From Wohlfahrtiimonas sp. (GTDB lineage Bacteria; Pseudomonadota; Gammaproteobacteria; Cardiobacteriales; Wohlfahrtiimonadaceae): a DNA stretch of 18,156 bases. Position numbers and translations under genes: made by a program. The notes beneath the pieces were generated by a model. It saw only the letters and a program-made list of their open reading frames with translations. It made no database searches and was not told the origin of the DNA. The stretch's first letter is position 1, and the number at the start of each line of letters is the position of its first letter. Shown here piece by piece: positions 8,208-15,200 of the stretch. The stretch is taken from positions 1-18,156 of the forward strand of contig JASLHB010000080.1 in NCBI GenBank assembly GCA_030149965.1. The letters run 5' to 3'.

Positions 8208-9948
8208 TACGCACCGCGATTGATACAGTGAAAATTCCCCATTCATCAATGAGCATATTCTGTTTCGTAAAGCCTGCTTCTTCTACCAATTGATCCATTT
8301 CTAATTGAGTACGGCGGCGCATAACCCATTGCTGACCTTCACGATGGCTCGTTAATGCGCGCGCGATGTATTCTAATTGTGGATGCCATGGTTGGTTAGT
8401 ATAAATCAAATAGTTACCTTCTTCTATGCTGTTGGCTAAACCTTTCAAAGAGCTTTGTAATAGATGATTTTCGCCAAATAATTCATATAAACCTGAAACT
8501 ATCGCAATGGTTGGTTTGGTTGTTAAGTTGGATAATTCTTCTTCGCTGAATGCATTGCCACGCTCAAATGTTGCGATCTTAGTTAAGCCTTTTTGTGCAA
8601 TCAGATCAGTGCCTTTTTCAACGTTCAATTCACTATAATCACAGAGTAGAATTGACTTTGGTTTTTTGGGTAATTGATTCACAGTTTCTAAAATATATCG
8701 GCCATGACCTGCTGCAACATCTACAATGTGCACATCTTTTTTATCTGCTTGCTGTGTTTCAATGGCTGATTTTAGAATTTTCTCTAAATTCACTTTACGT
8801 TGACGAATACCGCGCCAGCCAATTGCATCCAAATATTTAAAATCTAAAAAGCGGCCAAAAGCTGTTAAACCTGTCGGTTGATTACGATAAACATAATCCA
8901 ATGTGCTACCTGAATCGAAGCCCGTTTCAATGCCGAGTTTCACGCCATCCGATGTCCGAGATGCAAAGCACAAGCCTTTTTTAGTGAATGCCCAATACAT
9001 CTTTTTAAATAAGCATTTTTCAGGTTTAGCTAATTGCTTGGACTCTTCCGCGGTATAGCCGACTTTATCTGCATCGATTAAATTTGGCGTTTCAATCGGT
9101 TGGCTGAACGCTTTCTCAATGAATGTGCGTGCTTTATGAATTGGAATGCCACGATATTTTTCGCCCAATGTATCGTGATAGAAGCCCTTCAAGACATGCA
9201 TTTCTTTTGTTTTGGAGCTTAAGTTTTTAAAGAAAGTCGTTTGTGGCTTTCTTTTCACCACCCAATCAGATCCTGAAATTAATAGTTGCGTTGGCACATG
9301 AATGGATGCAGCATCTGCAACGATTCGTTTGGATGTATCAAACAGATCCAATAAAATTTTAGTGGAAATAGGGCGTTCAACTAAAGGATCAGCATTGAAA
9401 GATTCTTGGCGCACTTCATCATGTGTTAAGTAATGGGATTTCACATAGCTATTCACAAAGAAATTGCCATGAATGTTATACATTAAACGCAAACCTGGAA
9501 TCGCAAATGGCACATAAAGTTTCACTTTAAATGCAGGTGAAGAGAGCACTAAAGCACGGATTTTAGGTACATAATCGTGAACCCAAGTGGCAGCAATCAC
9601 AGCGCCGACACTTTGTGCAATCACTGCAATATTTTCAGCTTGGATATTGTATTCAGATTGAATATGTTGAAAGAAAGTTTCTGCATCATGTACTATCCAT
9701 CCAAAGTTAGGTGCATCACCACGAGCACCAGGTGATTGACCGCAACCGCGTGCATCCCAAGCAAAGAAATCATAATCAGGTAGATTCAATTCATCCACTA
9801 AGTGAGCAATTCTTCCTGAATGTTCGTGCCCACGATGGAATAGCATGATTGCTTTTTTCTCTATATTTGGTTCTGTCGCTGCCCAATGGCGATAAAATAA
9901 CGCTTCGCCATCATGGCTGATAAAATGTGCTGTAGTTTCTGTTCTCAT
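8191..9948 (-). CDS. ynbC: YnbC-like alpha/beta hydrolase fused to a SAM methyltransferase
   Basis: A 585-residue fusion, the same length as E. coli YnbC. The N-terminal 290 residues are a monoacylglycerol-lipase-like alpha/beta hydrolase: an oxyanion-region segment LFHRGHEHSGR (36-46), AWDARGCGQS (63-72), nucleophile elbow AQSVGA with Ser113, acid Asp228 in SGSDWV and His258 in GFYHD. The C-terminal 200 residues are a class I methyltransferase with motif I VDVAAGHGRY (409-418). The likely role is deacylation or modification of the novel lipid, with methylation of the headgroup or of the released product. A good ribosome site (AAGGAA) precedes ATG 9948. It follows ynbA after 55 nt and overlaps ynbD, so the three form one transcription unit. 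Confidence 0.88.
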   Translation of the reverse strand: MRTETTAHFISHDGEALFYRHWAATEPNIEKKAIMLFHRGHEHSGRIAHLVDELNLPDYDFFAWDARGCGQSPGARGDAPNFGWIVHDAETFFQHIQSEYNIQAENIAVIAQSVGAVIAATWVHDYVPKIRALVLSSPAFKVKLYVPFAIPGLRLMYNIHGNFFVNSYVKSHYLTHDEVRQESFNADPLVERPISTKILLDLFDTSKRIVADAASIHVPTQLLISGSDWVVKRKPQTTFFKNLSSKTKEMHVLKGFYHDTLGEKYRGIPIHKARTFIEKAFSQPIETPNLIDADKVGYTAEESKQLAKPEKCLFKKMYWAFTKKGLCFASRTSDGVKLGIETGFDSGSTLDYVYRNQPTGLTAFGRFLDFKYLDAIGWRGIRQRKVNLEKILKSAIETQQADKKDVHIVDVAAGHGRYILETVNQLPKKPKSILLCDYSELNVEKGTDLIAQKGLTKIATFERGNAFSEEELSNLTTKPTIAIVSGLYELFGENHLLQSSLKGLANSIEEGNYLIYTNQPWHPQLEYIARALTSHREGQQWVMRRRTQLEMDQLVEEAGFTKQNMLIDEWGIFTVSIAVRNGQKQ

Positions 9949-10003
9949 GATTATTTCCTTATTATTTTTATATCTGAATTATCTTTAAGTTTGGAATGTA
10001 TTT

Positions 10004-10615
10004 TTATAAAGTATTCGTTTCTTGAATGCCTTGGCGGATTCTATTGAAAATTGTGTAAATCAATAATGCAGCTACAATGTAGAGAACGATATTGATCCAA
10101 AAAATAGCGAATAAATTCAGTGCCATCACAACGCTTAATGTGCCAAATACAAATGCACGATCACTTTTTCCCATTGGGCCATCGTAACGGCGGCTTGCAC
10201 CGATTAGTGGCGCCATTACGCCAGCATATTCTGACAAAAATGCTAAAAAGATGATGCCCAAAATAAGATAAATATTGATGCCTGCAATGAAAATGAATAC
10301 AGCGAATAGGGCGCTATCTGCAATTACATCACACAGTTCATTTAAATAAGCACCGAGTTTAGATTGCTGATTAAATTCACGAGCCAACATTCCATCAATA
10401 GCATTTAAAGCCATACGAACGAACATCCAAATTGGCATCAACCATAAAACCAATGTATTTGGTAGAAAAAATGCCATGGTTGCAGCAATGATTAATGAAC
10501 CAATACATGCAGCAACAGTCACTTTATTGGCAGTGATTTTGGCATCATAGAGCTTTTTTACCATTGGGCGCAATAAGGATTGGAATGCTGGTTTAAGTTT
10601 ATAAATTGAGATCAT
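10004..10615 (-). CDS. ynbA: YnbA-like CDP-alcohol phosphotransferase
   Basis: A 203-residue membrane enzyme expected to move an alcohol headgroup onto (or from) CDP-diacylglycerol. The start at ATG 10615 (MISIYKLKPAFQSLLRP) lines up with the E. coli YnbA N-terminus and has AAAGGT about 6 nt upstream; an in-frame ATG at 10639 lacks a ribosome site. The CDP-alcohol motif is at 71-96: N71-x2-D74-G75-x2-A78-R79-x8-G88-x3-N92-x3-D96. Two of the four usual aspartates (the first and third) are asparagines, which as I recall is also true of E. coli YnbA. At least four hydrophobic helices surround the motif. It is the first gene of the operon and is preceded by a plausible promoter. Confidence 0.88.
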   Translation of the reverse strand: MISIYKLKPAFQSLLRPMVKKLYDAKITANKVTVAACIGSLIIAATMAFFLPNTLVLWLMPIWMFVRMALNAIDGMLAREFNQQSKLGAYLNELCDVIADSALFAVFIFIAGINIYLILGIIFLAFLSEYAGVMAPLIGASRRYDGPMGKSDRAFVFGTLSVVMALNLFAIFWINIVLYIVAALLIYTIFNRIRQGIQETNTL

Positions 10616-10648
10616 GTGATTACCTTTTGTCATTGTCATTATTCATTG

Positions 10649-10677
10649 AGTATGAATAAAAACTGTTCAAATGTGAA
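10649..10677 (-). promoter_or_regulatory. Putative sigma-70 promoter of the ynbA operon
   Basis: On the minus strand, TTCACA (10677-10672, 5/6 match) and CATACT (10654-10649, 4/6) are separated by exactly 17 bp. Transcription would begin about 25 nt before the ynbA ATG. Matches are by eye only. Confidence 0.45.
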
Positions 10678-10730
10678 TTTAATAAACATATTAAACGATG
10701 CTTTATTAAAAGTAAACAATGTTTAATAAA
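10678..10730. repeat. Three copies of the 9-mer TTTAATAAA upstream of the ynbA promoter
   Basis: TTTAATAAA occurs at 10678-10686 and 10722-10730 in direct orientation and as its reverse complement TTTATTAAA at 10702-10710. The set begins at the edge of the proposed -35 element. It may be an UP-like A+T element or operator half-sites. The low complexity of the region weakens the case. Confidence 0.4.
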
Positions 10731-10756
10731 ATAATATCCAACTAGAAATTGGATAT
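10722..10756 (-). terminator. Putative terminator of the dcu gene
   Basis: The arms ATATCCAA (10734-10741) and TTGGATAT (10749-10756) pair over 8 bp around a 7-nt loop. Read on the minus strand the hairpin is followed by a T-rich run (TATTTTATTAAA). It lies 33 nt past the dcu stop. Confidence 0.5.
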
Positions 10757-10788
10757 ATTGAGAGATTTATTTGCTGTCGATTTTGTGC

Positions 10789-12108
10789 TTAGAAAATAAT
10801 TTTTATCAACAAGAAACCAAATGAAATACTTGCAACAGTTGTGATTAATCCAGGAATCATAAAGCTATGATTAAAGATATATTTTCCGATTTTTGTTGTA
10901 CCAGTTTGGTCAAAATCAATAGCTGCAATAATTGGGCCATAATTTGGAATGAAGAAGTAACCATTGACAGCAGGGAACATTGCGATTAGAAAATAAGGCG
11001 AAATACCCAAACCCAATGCTAATGGTGCTAAAACAGTGATGGTTGCGCCTTGGCTATTGACGATGATGGAAAAGATGAATAATGCAATCGCAAATGTCCA
11101 TGGAGCTGATGCAACAATGTTTTGAACCACCATTTTAATGTCTGCCAAATGAGCATTGAATAATGTATCGCCTAACCAAGCAATACCAAAAATGGCAATA
11201 ACAGCTCTCATGCCAGCATTGAATATATTGCCTTGAGTGATGGATGCAACATTTGGTTTACAGATTAATACAATCACAGCACCAACAGTGAGCATCACAA
11301 TTTCAATGGATGCAGCCATGCTCATCGGAACGTTTTCTACAGCAGGGCGAAGTGATGGAAATGCGCCTAATAAGACAACCGTAATGATGCCAAGAAAGAA
11401 TAAAAATACTGCTAATTTTGCAGATGATGAAACTGATTCTGTAGAATTTGTTTGAGCATGATTCGCTAACGCTTCTTGATAATCTGGATCTGTTAATCGG
11501 CGTTGATATTCAGGATCATTTTTTAATTCTTTGCCCATTTTATTCACAATAACAGCGGCAACAGCCAAACCCAAAATAGTTGCTGGAATTGTTACGCCCA
11601 AAATTTGCATCATGGAGATATTTTGTGGTTCTAAAAAATTGGTTAAGGTAACAACAGCAGCAGAAATTGGGCTGGCAACAATGGCAAATTGTGAAGCTAA
11701 TACTGCCATTGATAATGGGCGCTCTGGACGAATGCCAGTATGACGAGAAACTTCTGCAATCACAGGTAAAACAGAATAAGCAATATGTCCTGTACCTGCG
11801 AACATTGTGAATAAAAATGTCGTAATCGGCGCAATAAAGGTGATGTTTTTCGGATTTTTACGTAAAATTTTCTCTGCAATGTGTACCAAATAATCCAATC
11901 CGCCAGCTGCCTGCATGCATGATGCAGCCACAACAACGGCGATGATCATCAGCATGACATCGATGGGAACATTGGCAGGTGCAAGTTGAAAACCAAATGT
12001 GAGAATAGCTAAACCTAAACCACCCAAAATACCTAAGCCAATTCCACCAATACGAGCACCAATTAAGATACACATTAGGACAATGGCAAATTGAATGAAA
12101 AACATCAT
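10789..12108 (-). CDS. dcuB: Anaerobic C4-dicarboxylate transporter (DcuA/DcuB family)
   Basis: A 439-residue inner-membrane carrier that exchanges or takes up fumarate, malate, aspartate and succinate, typically for fumarate respiration. About ten or more hydrophobic helices are visible. Family landmarks are GARIGGIGLGILGGLG (near 17-32), AAGGLDYLVHIAEKILRKNP (a stretch near 67), FAGTGHIAYSVLPVIAEV, RPERPLSMAVLASQ and ASPISAAVV, with a PNYGPIIAAIDFD block near the C-terminus. Length fits DcuA (433) and DcuB (446). Some stretches resemble E. coli DcuA more, and the overall wording recalls the protein called DcuB in Haemophilus, so the letter is uncertain. It is transcribed alone, divergently from rtcB, with an FNR-like site 83 bp upstream. 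Confidence 0.9.
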   Translation of the reverse strand: MMFFIQFAIVLMCILIGARIGGIGLGILGGLGLAILTFGFQLAPANVPIDVMLMIIAVVVAASCMQAAGGLDYLVHIAEKILRKNPKNITFIAPITTFLFTMFAGTGHIAYSVLPVIAEVSRHTGIRPERPLSMAVLASQFAIVASPISAAVVTLTNFLEPQNISMMQILGVTIPATILGLAVAAVIVNKMGKELKNDPEYQRRLTDPDYQEALANHAQTNSTESVSSSAKLAVFLFFLGIITVVLLGAFPSLRPAVENVPMSMAASIEIVMLTVGAVIVLICKPNVASITQGNIFNAGMRAVIAIFGIAWLGDTLFNAHLADIKMVVQNIVASAPWTFAIALFIFSIIVNSQGATITVLAPLALGLGISPYFLIAMFPAVNGYFFIPNYGPIIAAIDFDQTGTTKIGKYIFNHSFMIPGLITTVASISFGFLLIKIIF

Positions 12109-12190
12109 GATGATTATTCCGTTAAGTTATGTAAATTTCGAGATATGATGCGCTTATCTTATGATCTTGGCATCTTTAATGCCAACGCTT

Positions 12191-12204
12191 TTGATCAGGA
12201 TCAT
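12191..12204 (-). promoter_or_regulatory. FNR-like binding site
   Basis: TTGAT-CAGG-ATCAT matches the FNR consensus TTGAT-N4-ATCAA at 9 of 10 positions. It lies 83-96 bp upstream of the dcu start and about 100 bp upstream of the leader ORF in front of rtcB. Dcu genes are commonly activated by FNR under anaerobiosis, so dcu is the likely target. I could not place a convincing -10 at exactly the class II spacing. Confidence 0.6.
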
Positions 12205-12213
12205 ACAATATTT

Positions 12214-12241
12214 TTGATAATTTTATATTGTGCTTTATTTT
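12214..12241 (+). promoter_or_regulatory. Putative promoter of the rtcB-prfH operon
   Basis: TTGATA (12214-12219, 5/6) and TATTTT (12236-12241, 4/6) are 16 bp apart. This would give a transcript beginning near 12248, about 50 nt before the leader ORF and 165 nt before rtcB. By-eye match only. Confidence 0.4.
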
Positions 12242-12296
12242 TAACCTGTTAGAATTGCGATCTTTATTTCACCCATTAACGAGCAAGGAGGACATT

Positions 12297-12341
12297 ATGA
12301 CAACATTACAATCAAATCTTCTTGCAGGCGTTTATCTCTAA
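12297..12341 (+). CDS. Leader ORF of 14 codons upstream of rtcB
   Basis: AAGGAGG (12285-12291), a perfect Shine-Dalgarno sequence, stands 5 nt before ATG 12297. The frame encodes MTTLQSNLLAGVYL and stops at TAA 12339. This is by far the strongest ribosome site in the region, stronger than that of rtcB itself (AAGGA). The last five codons lie in the left arm of a long hairpin, and the stop codon abuts a second inner hairpin, so ribosome movement on this ORF would change the folding of the rtcB leader. There is no run of a single amino acid codon as in classical attenuators. It could be a leader peptide or, less likely, the remnant of a larger gene. Expression is inferred, not shown. Confidence 0.55.
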   Translation: MTTLQSNLLAGVYL

Positions 12342-12409
12342 GTTTTAATTTAAAACTCATTTCGCCTGCCAATCAAATATATTTTAAAGTTACATAATAA
12401 AAGGATTGG
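12324..12409 (+). promoter_or_regulatory. Nested hairpins in the rtcB 5' leader
   Basis: The outer stem is GCAGGCG (12324-12330) with CGCCTGC (12363-12369), a perfect 7-bp match. The inner stem is AGTTTTA (12341-12347) with TAAAACT (12351-12357), 7 bp with loop ATT. A third possible helix pairs CCAATC (12369-12374) with GATTGG (12404-12409), covering the end of the rtcB Shine-Dalgarno and the spacer before its ATG. No T-run follows the outer stem, so it is not an intrinsic terminator. The arrangement suits translational control, but no folding energies were calculated. Confidence 0.5.
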
Positions 12410-12411
12410 AA

Positions 12412-13512
12412 ATGGGCAATACCATTCAAATTTTATCGCCTTGGACAGAAGGCAACGCGATTGATCAACTTAAAAAAACTGCTGAATTAAAAGGCATGCA
12501 TTCTGTTGCAGGTATGCCAGATCTACATGCGGGGCGTGGTTATCCTGTGGGTGCTTCATTTTTCTCAGTGGATCATTTATATCCTGCTTTAATCGGCAAC
12601 GATATCGGCTGTGGTATGAGTTTATGGCAAACAGATTTATCAGCTCATAAATTTAAGTTAGATAAAGCAGAAAAGACCTTAAAGAAATATTCAGACTTTG
12701 CAGATGATGCTTGGTTAGCTGATAATGTGCCAGCTGAACTGCAAAATCATGTATATAAAAGTTCTTTAGGTTCAATTGGCGGTGGTAATCACTTTGCTGA
12801 ATTTCAGAAAGTGAATAAAATCATCAATCAGAATTTATGGGATCAATTGAATCTTAACCATAAAAATTTATTTTTATTGGTGCACAGCGGTTCTCGTGGT
12901 TTAGGGCAATCTATTTTACGTGATCATATTGATCAATATAATCATAATGGTATTAATGATGCTGATGAAATTAATACATATTTGCAAAAGCATGATGATG
13001 CTGTGAAATTTGCCAGCGTGAATCGAGCATTGATTGCAGAAAGAATGTTGGATGCACTTAAAATGGCAGGTGATCGTATTTTAGATTTGCCACATAATTA
13101 TGTGGAATCTACGGTGATTGATGAAGTGCAAGGCTGGCTACACCGCAAAGGTGCAACGGCTAGCCATCAAGGTTTAGCAATTATTCCGGGATCGCGCGGT
13201 ACATACAGTTATTTAGTGATGCCAAAAGCACAAGAAAGCTCACTATTTTCCATTGCGCATGGTGCAGGCAGAAAATGGATGCGAAGCGAATGTGAAGGAC
13301 GATTGTCACAAAAATACAGTGTGGATCAATTAACGAGAACGGAATTGGGCAGTCGAGTGATTTGCCAAAACCGTGATCTATTATATGAAGAGGCTCCTGA
13401 AGCTTATAAGGATATTGATGGCGTGATTCAAGCATTAAAAGATGCAGATTTAATCGATGTCATTGCAGAGTTATCACCTGTACTGACTTATAAAACTTCA
13501 GGAGAAAGATGA
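12412..13512 (+). CDS. rtcB: RtcB-family RNA ligase (RtcB2 type, PrfH partner)
   Basis: RtcB joins RNA ends bearing 2',3'-cyclic phosphate (or 3'-phosphate) and 5'-OH using GTP and manganese. The 366-residue protein has the metal and nucleotide sites in order: MPDLHAGRGYPVG (35-47), GNDIGCGM with Cys67, GGGNHF with His127, LVHSGSRGLG with His158, PHNY (227-230), HRKGA (244-248), IPGSRGTYSYLV, and AHGAGRKW with His283, the residue that is guanylylated. It is shorter than housekeeping RtcB (about 408) and fits the RtcB2 group found beside prfH. I chose ATG 12412 over an in-frame TTG at 12406 because AAGGA ends 6 nt upstream and the family begins MGN. It overlaps prfH by 4 nt (ATGA), so the two are coupled. 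Confidence 0.95.
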   Translation: MGNTIQILSPWTEGNAIDQLKKTAELKGMHSVAGMPDLHAGRGYPVGASFFSVDHLYPALIGNDIGCGMSLWQTDLSAHKFKLDKAEKTLKKYSDFADDAWLADNVPAELQNHVYKSSLGSIGGGNHFAEFQKVNKIINQNLWDQLNLNHKNLFLLVHSGSRGLGQSILRDHIDQYNHNGINDADEINTYLQKHDDAVKFASVNRALIAERMLDALKMAGDRILDLPHNYVESTVIDEVQGWLHRKGATASHQGLAIIPGSRGTYSYLVMPKAQESSLFSIAHGAGRKWMRSECEGRLSQKYSVDQLTRTELGSRVICQNRDLLYEEAPEAYKDIDGVIQALKDADLIDVIAELSPVLTYKTSGER

Positions 13513-14123
13513 TGCAAATTGTACAATTATCTTCCGCTCAAGGTCCTATTGAATGTTCAATTGCAATTGAAAAAGCATTGAATGTGTTCATGAAAGAATT
13601 ATCAGCATATAATATTAATTTTGAATTGATAGAATCAGTGAAGGATCGACAAGGCTTGAAATCTGCCACATTGCATGTGGATATTACTGATGATCATGAT
13701 TTGATTAAAGAGTGGCAAGGCACACATCAGTGGATTTGGAAAAGTTCAGTGCGCCCAAATCATCAGCGTAAAAACTGGTTTTTTGGCATTGAATTCTTTT
13801 CATCACCCAAGGAATTGCCTGAAAGTGAAATTATGTATAAAGCAATTTCTGCGCAAGGTCCAGGCGGGCAACACGTTAATAAAACAGCATCCGCAATTCA
13901 AGCGATACATTTAGCAACTGGTATTTCAGTTAAAGTGCAAACGGAACGCAGTCAACATTCAAATAAACGCTTAGCTAACTTATTGATTCAGCAAAAATTA
14001 CATCAAATGATGAGTGAAACATTGAGTCAATCTGAAAAGGAAAGGCGTTTAATGCATCATCAATTAGAAAGAGGGAATCCTAAGAAAATATTTCTGGGTG
14101 CCCAATTTGAATTAAGTAATTGA
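13509..14123 (+). CDS. prfH: Peptide chain release factor homologue PrfH
   Basis: A 204-residue class I release-factor-like protein lacking the codon-recognition domain. The catalytic GGQ is at 119-121 within AQGPGGQHVNKTASA. The N-terminal part is an alpha/beta domain and the C-terminus is rich in basic residues (SNKRLANLL, KERRLMHHQLERGNPKK). Published work on the RtcB2-PrfH pair shows that PrfH releases peptides from ribosomes cut in the 16S decoding centre (as by colicin E3), so that RtcB2 can religate the rRNA. The start is ATG 13509 in an ATGA overlap with rtcB, with AGGAG (13500-13504) just upstream; ATG 13512 is an equally spaced alternative. A terminator follows. High confidence. Confidence 0.95.
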   Translation: MMQIVQLSSAQGPIECSIAIEKALNVFMKELSAYNINFELIESVKDRQGLKSATLHVDITDDHDLIKEWQGTHQWIWKSSVRPNHQRKNWFFGIEFFSSPKELPESEIMYKAISAQGPGGQHVNKTASAIQAIHLATGISVKVQTERSQHSNKRLANLLIQQKLHQMMSETLSQSEKERRLMHHQLERGNPKKIFLGAQFELSN

Positions 14124-14154
14124 TCAATATTATTTTTTTAAATAAAAATAGAGG

Positions 14155-14182
14155 AGCCTTCTAATTGCAGAAGGCTTTTTTA
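14155..14182 (+). terminator. Rho-independent terminator of rtcB-prfH
   Basis: AGCCTTCT (14155-14162), loop AATTGC, AGAAGGCT (14169-14176) form a perfect 8-bp stem, followed by TTTTTA. It lies about 31 nt after prfH and separates it from ynbB. Confidence 0.9.
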
Positions 14183-14223
14183 TTATTTAAGTTGATTTTG
14201 AACGGTGTTCAGTTTAAAGTGCG

Positions 14224-14232
14224 TGCTATGAT
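14224..14232 (+). promoter_or_regulatory. Extended -10 promoter of ynbB-plsC
   Basis: TGCTATGAT is an extended -10 (TG-N-TATGAT, 5/6 to TATAAT) 26 nt before the ynbB ATG. No good -35 stands at 17 bp, which extended -10 promoters can tolerate. It lies just after the prfH terminator, where a new promoter is needed. Confidence 0.5.
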
Positions 14233-14258
14233 TTAGGAAATATAATAAGGAATAAAAT

Positions 14259-15200
14259 ATGGAGAATTTTCCACAACATAGCTTGATGATGGTGGGTATA
14301 TTATTAGCCATTTTGGTTGTTTCTAGCATTATTGTTTGGCATAAGAATAAATTTGATTTAACGAAAGATCATACTGAATTAGTTCAACGCACACAATCAT
14401 GGTGGTGGATAATTGGGCTTATTTTGGGTGCTTTTTTCTTAGGCCAAAAAGCCACAACGATATTTTTTGCCTTCATCAGTTTTCTTGCTTTAAAAGAATT
14501 TTATTCCATCACGCCGACGAGGGCAGTGGATCGCCGTTTGATCTTTTGGGCATATTTATCCATCCCATTCCAATACTATTTTGCTTATATCCAGTGGTAT
14601 GGCATGTTCATCATTTTGATTCCTGTTTATATGTTCTTATTACTGCCATTTAGAGCAGTTTTGATTGGTGAAACACAAGGTTTCATTAAAGCAAACTCCA
14701 CAATCCAATGGAGTTTGATGTTATGTGTTTTTGGTTTCAGCCACATTGCATATCTAGCGAATTTAGATCGCGTGCATCCTGAAGCAGGTTTTACAGGATT
14801 GTTGTTGTATTTAATTTTCATCACGCAATTCAATGATGTGAGCCAATATGTTTCAGGTAAATTGTTTGGTAAACGTAAGATCATTCCTAAAGTTAGTCCC
14901 AATAAAACTTGGGGCGGATTCTTGGGCGGTTTAGTGATCACGACAATTTTAGCGGCGATTTTAGCACCATATTTAACGATTTTAACATGGCAGAAAGGCT
15001 TATTTGCAGGGATTTTGATCGCAACTTCAGGTTTTATTGGCGATGTGGTTTTATCTTCTGTGAAACGCGATTTAGGTATTAAAGATAGTGGTTCTTTGAT
15101 TCCTGGGCACGGTGGATTATTGGATCGAGTGGATAGTTTAATGTACTCAATTCCATTATTTTTCCATTATTTTTATTACATAACAAAAGAATTTGCCTAA
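14259..15200 (+). CDS. ynbB: YnbB-like phosphatidate cytidylyltransferase (CdsA family)
   Basis: A 313-residue polytopic membrane enzyme that makes CDP-diacylglycerol from phosphatidate and CTP. The full CDP-diglyceride synthase signature is at 267-292: S-x-K-R-x4-K-D-x-G-x2-I-P-x-H-G-G-x2-D-R-x-D. About eight hydrophobic segments precede and surround it, and FNDVSQYVSGKLFGK (191-205) and SPNKTWGG (213-220) are further family blocks. The length is close to E. coli YnbB (298). AAGGAA sits 10 nt before the ATG. Its stop overlaps the start of the acyltransferase by one base. Given ynbA, ynbC and ynbD elsewhere in the window, this is more likely the ynb-locus enzyme than the housekeeping CdsA, but that is inference. 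Confidence 0.9.
   Translation: MENFPQHSLMMVGILLAILVVSSIIVWHKNKFDLTKDHTELVQRTQSWWWIIGLILGAFFLGQKATTIFFAFISFLALKEFYSITPTRAVDRRLIFWAYLSIPFQYYFAYIQWYGMFIILIPVYMFLLLPFRAVLIGETQGFIKANSTIQWSLMLCVFGFSHIAYLANLDRVHPEAGFTGLLLYLIFITQFNDVSQYVSGKLFGKRKIIPKVSPNKTWGGFLGGLVITTILAAILAPYLTILTWQKGLFAGILIATSGFIGDVVLSSVKRDLGIKDSGSLIPGHGGLLDRVDSLMYSIPLFFHYFYYITKEFA

Noticed and set aside
12406..12411. TTG at 12406 as the rtcB start
   Set aside because: It lies directly behind the AAGGA with no spacer; ATG 12412 has correct spacing and matches the family N-terminus MGN.
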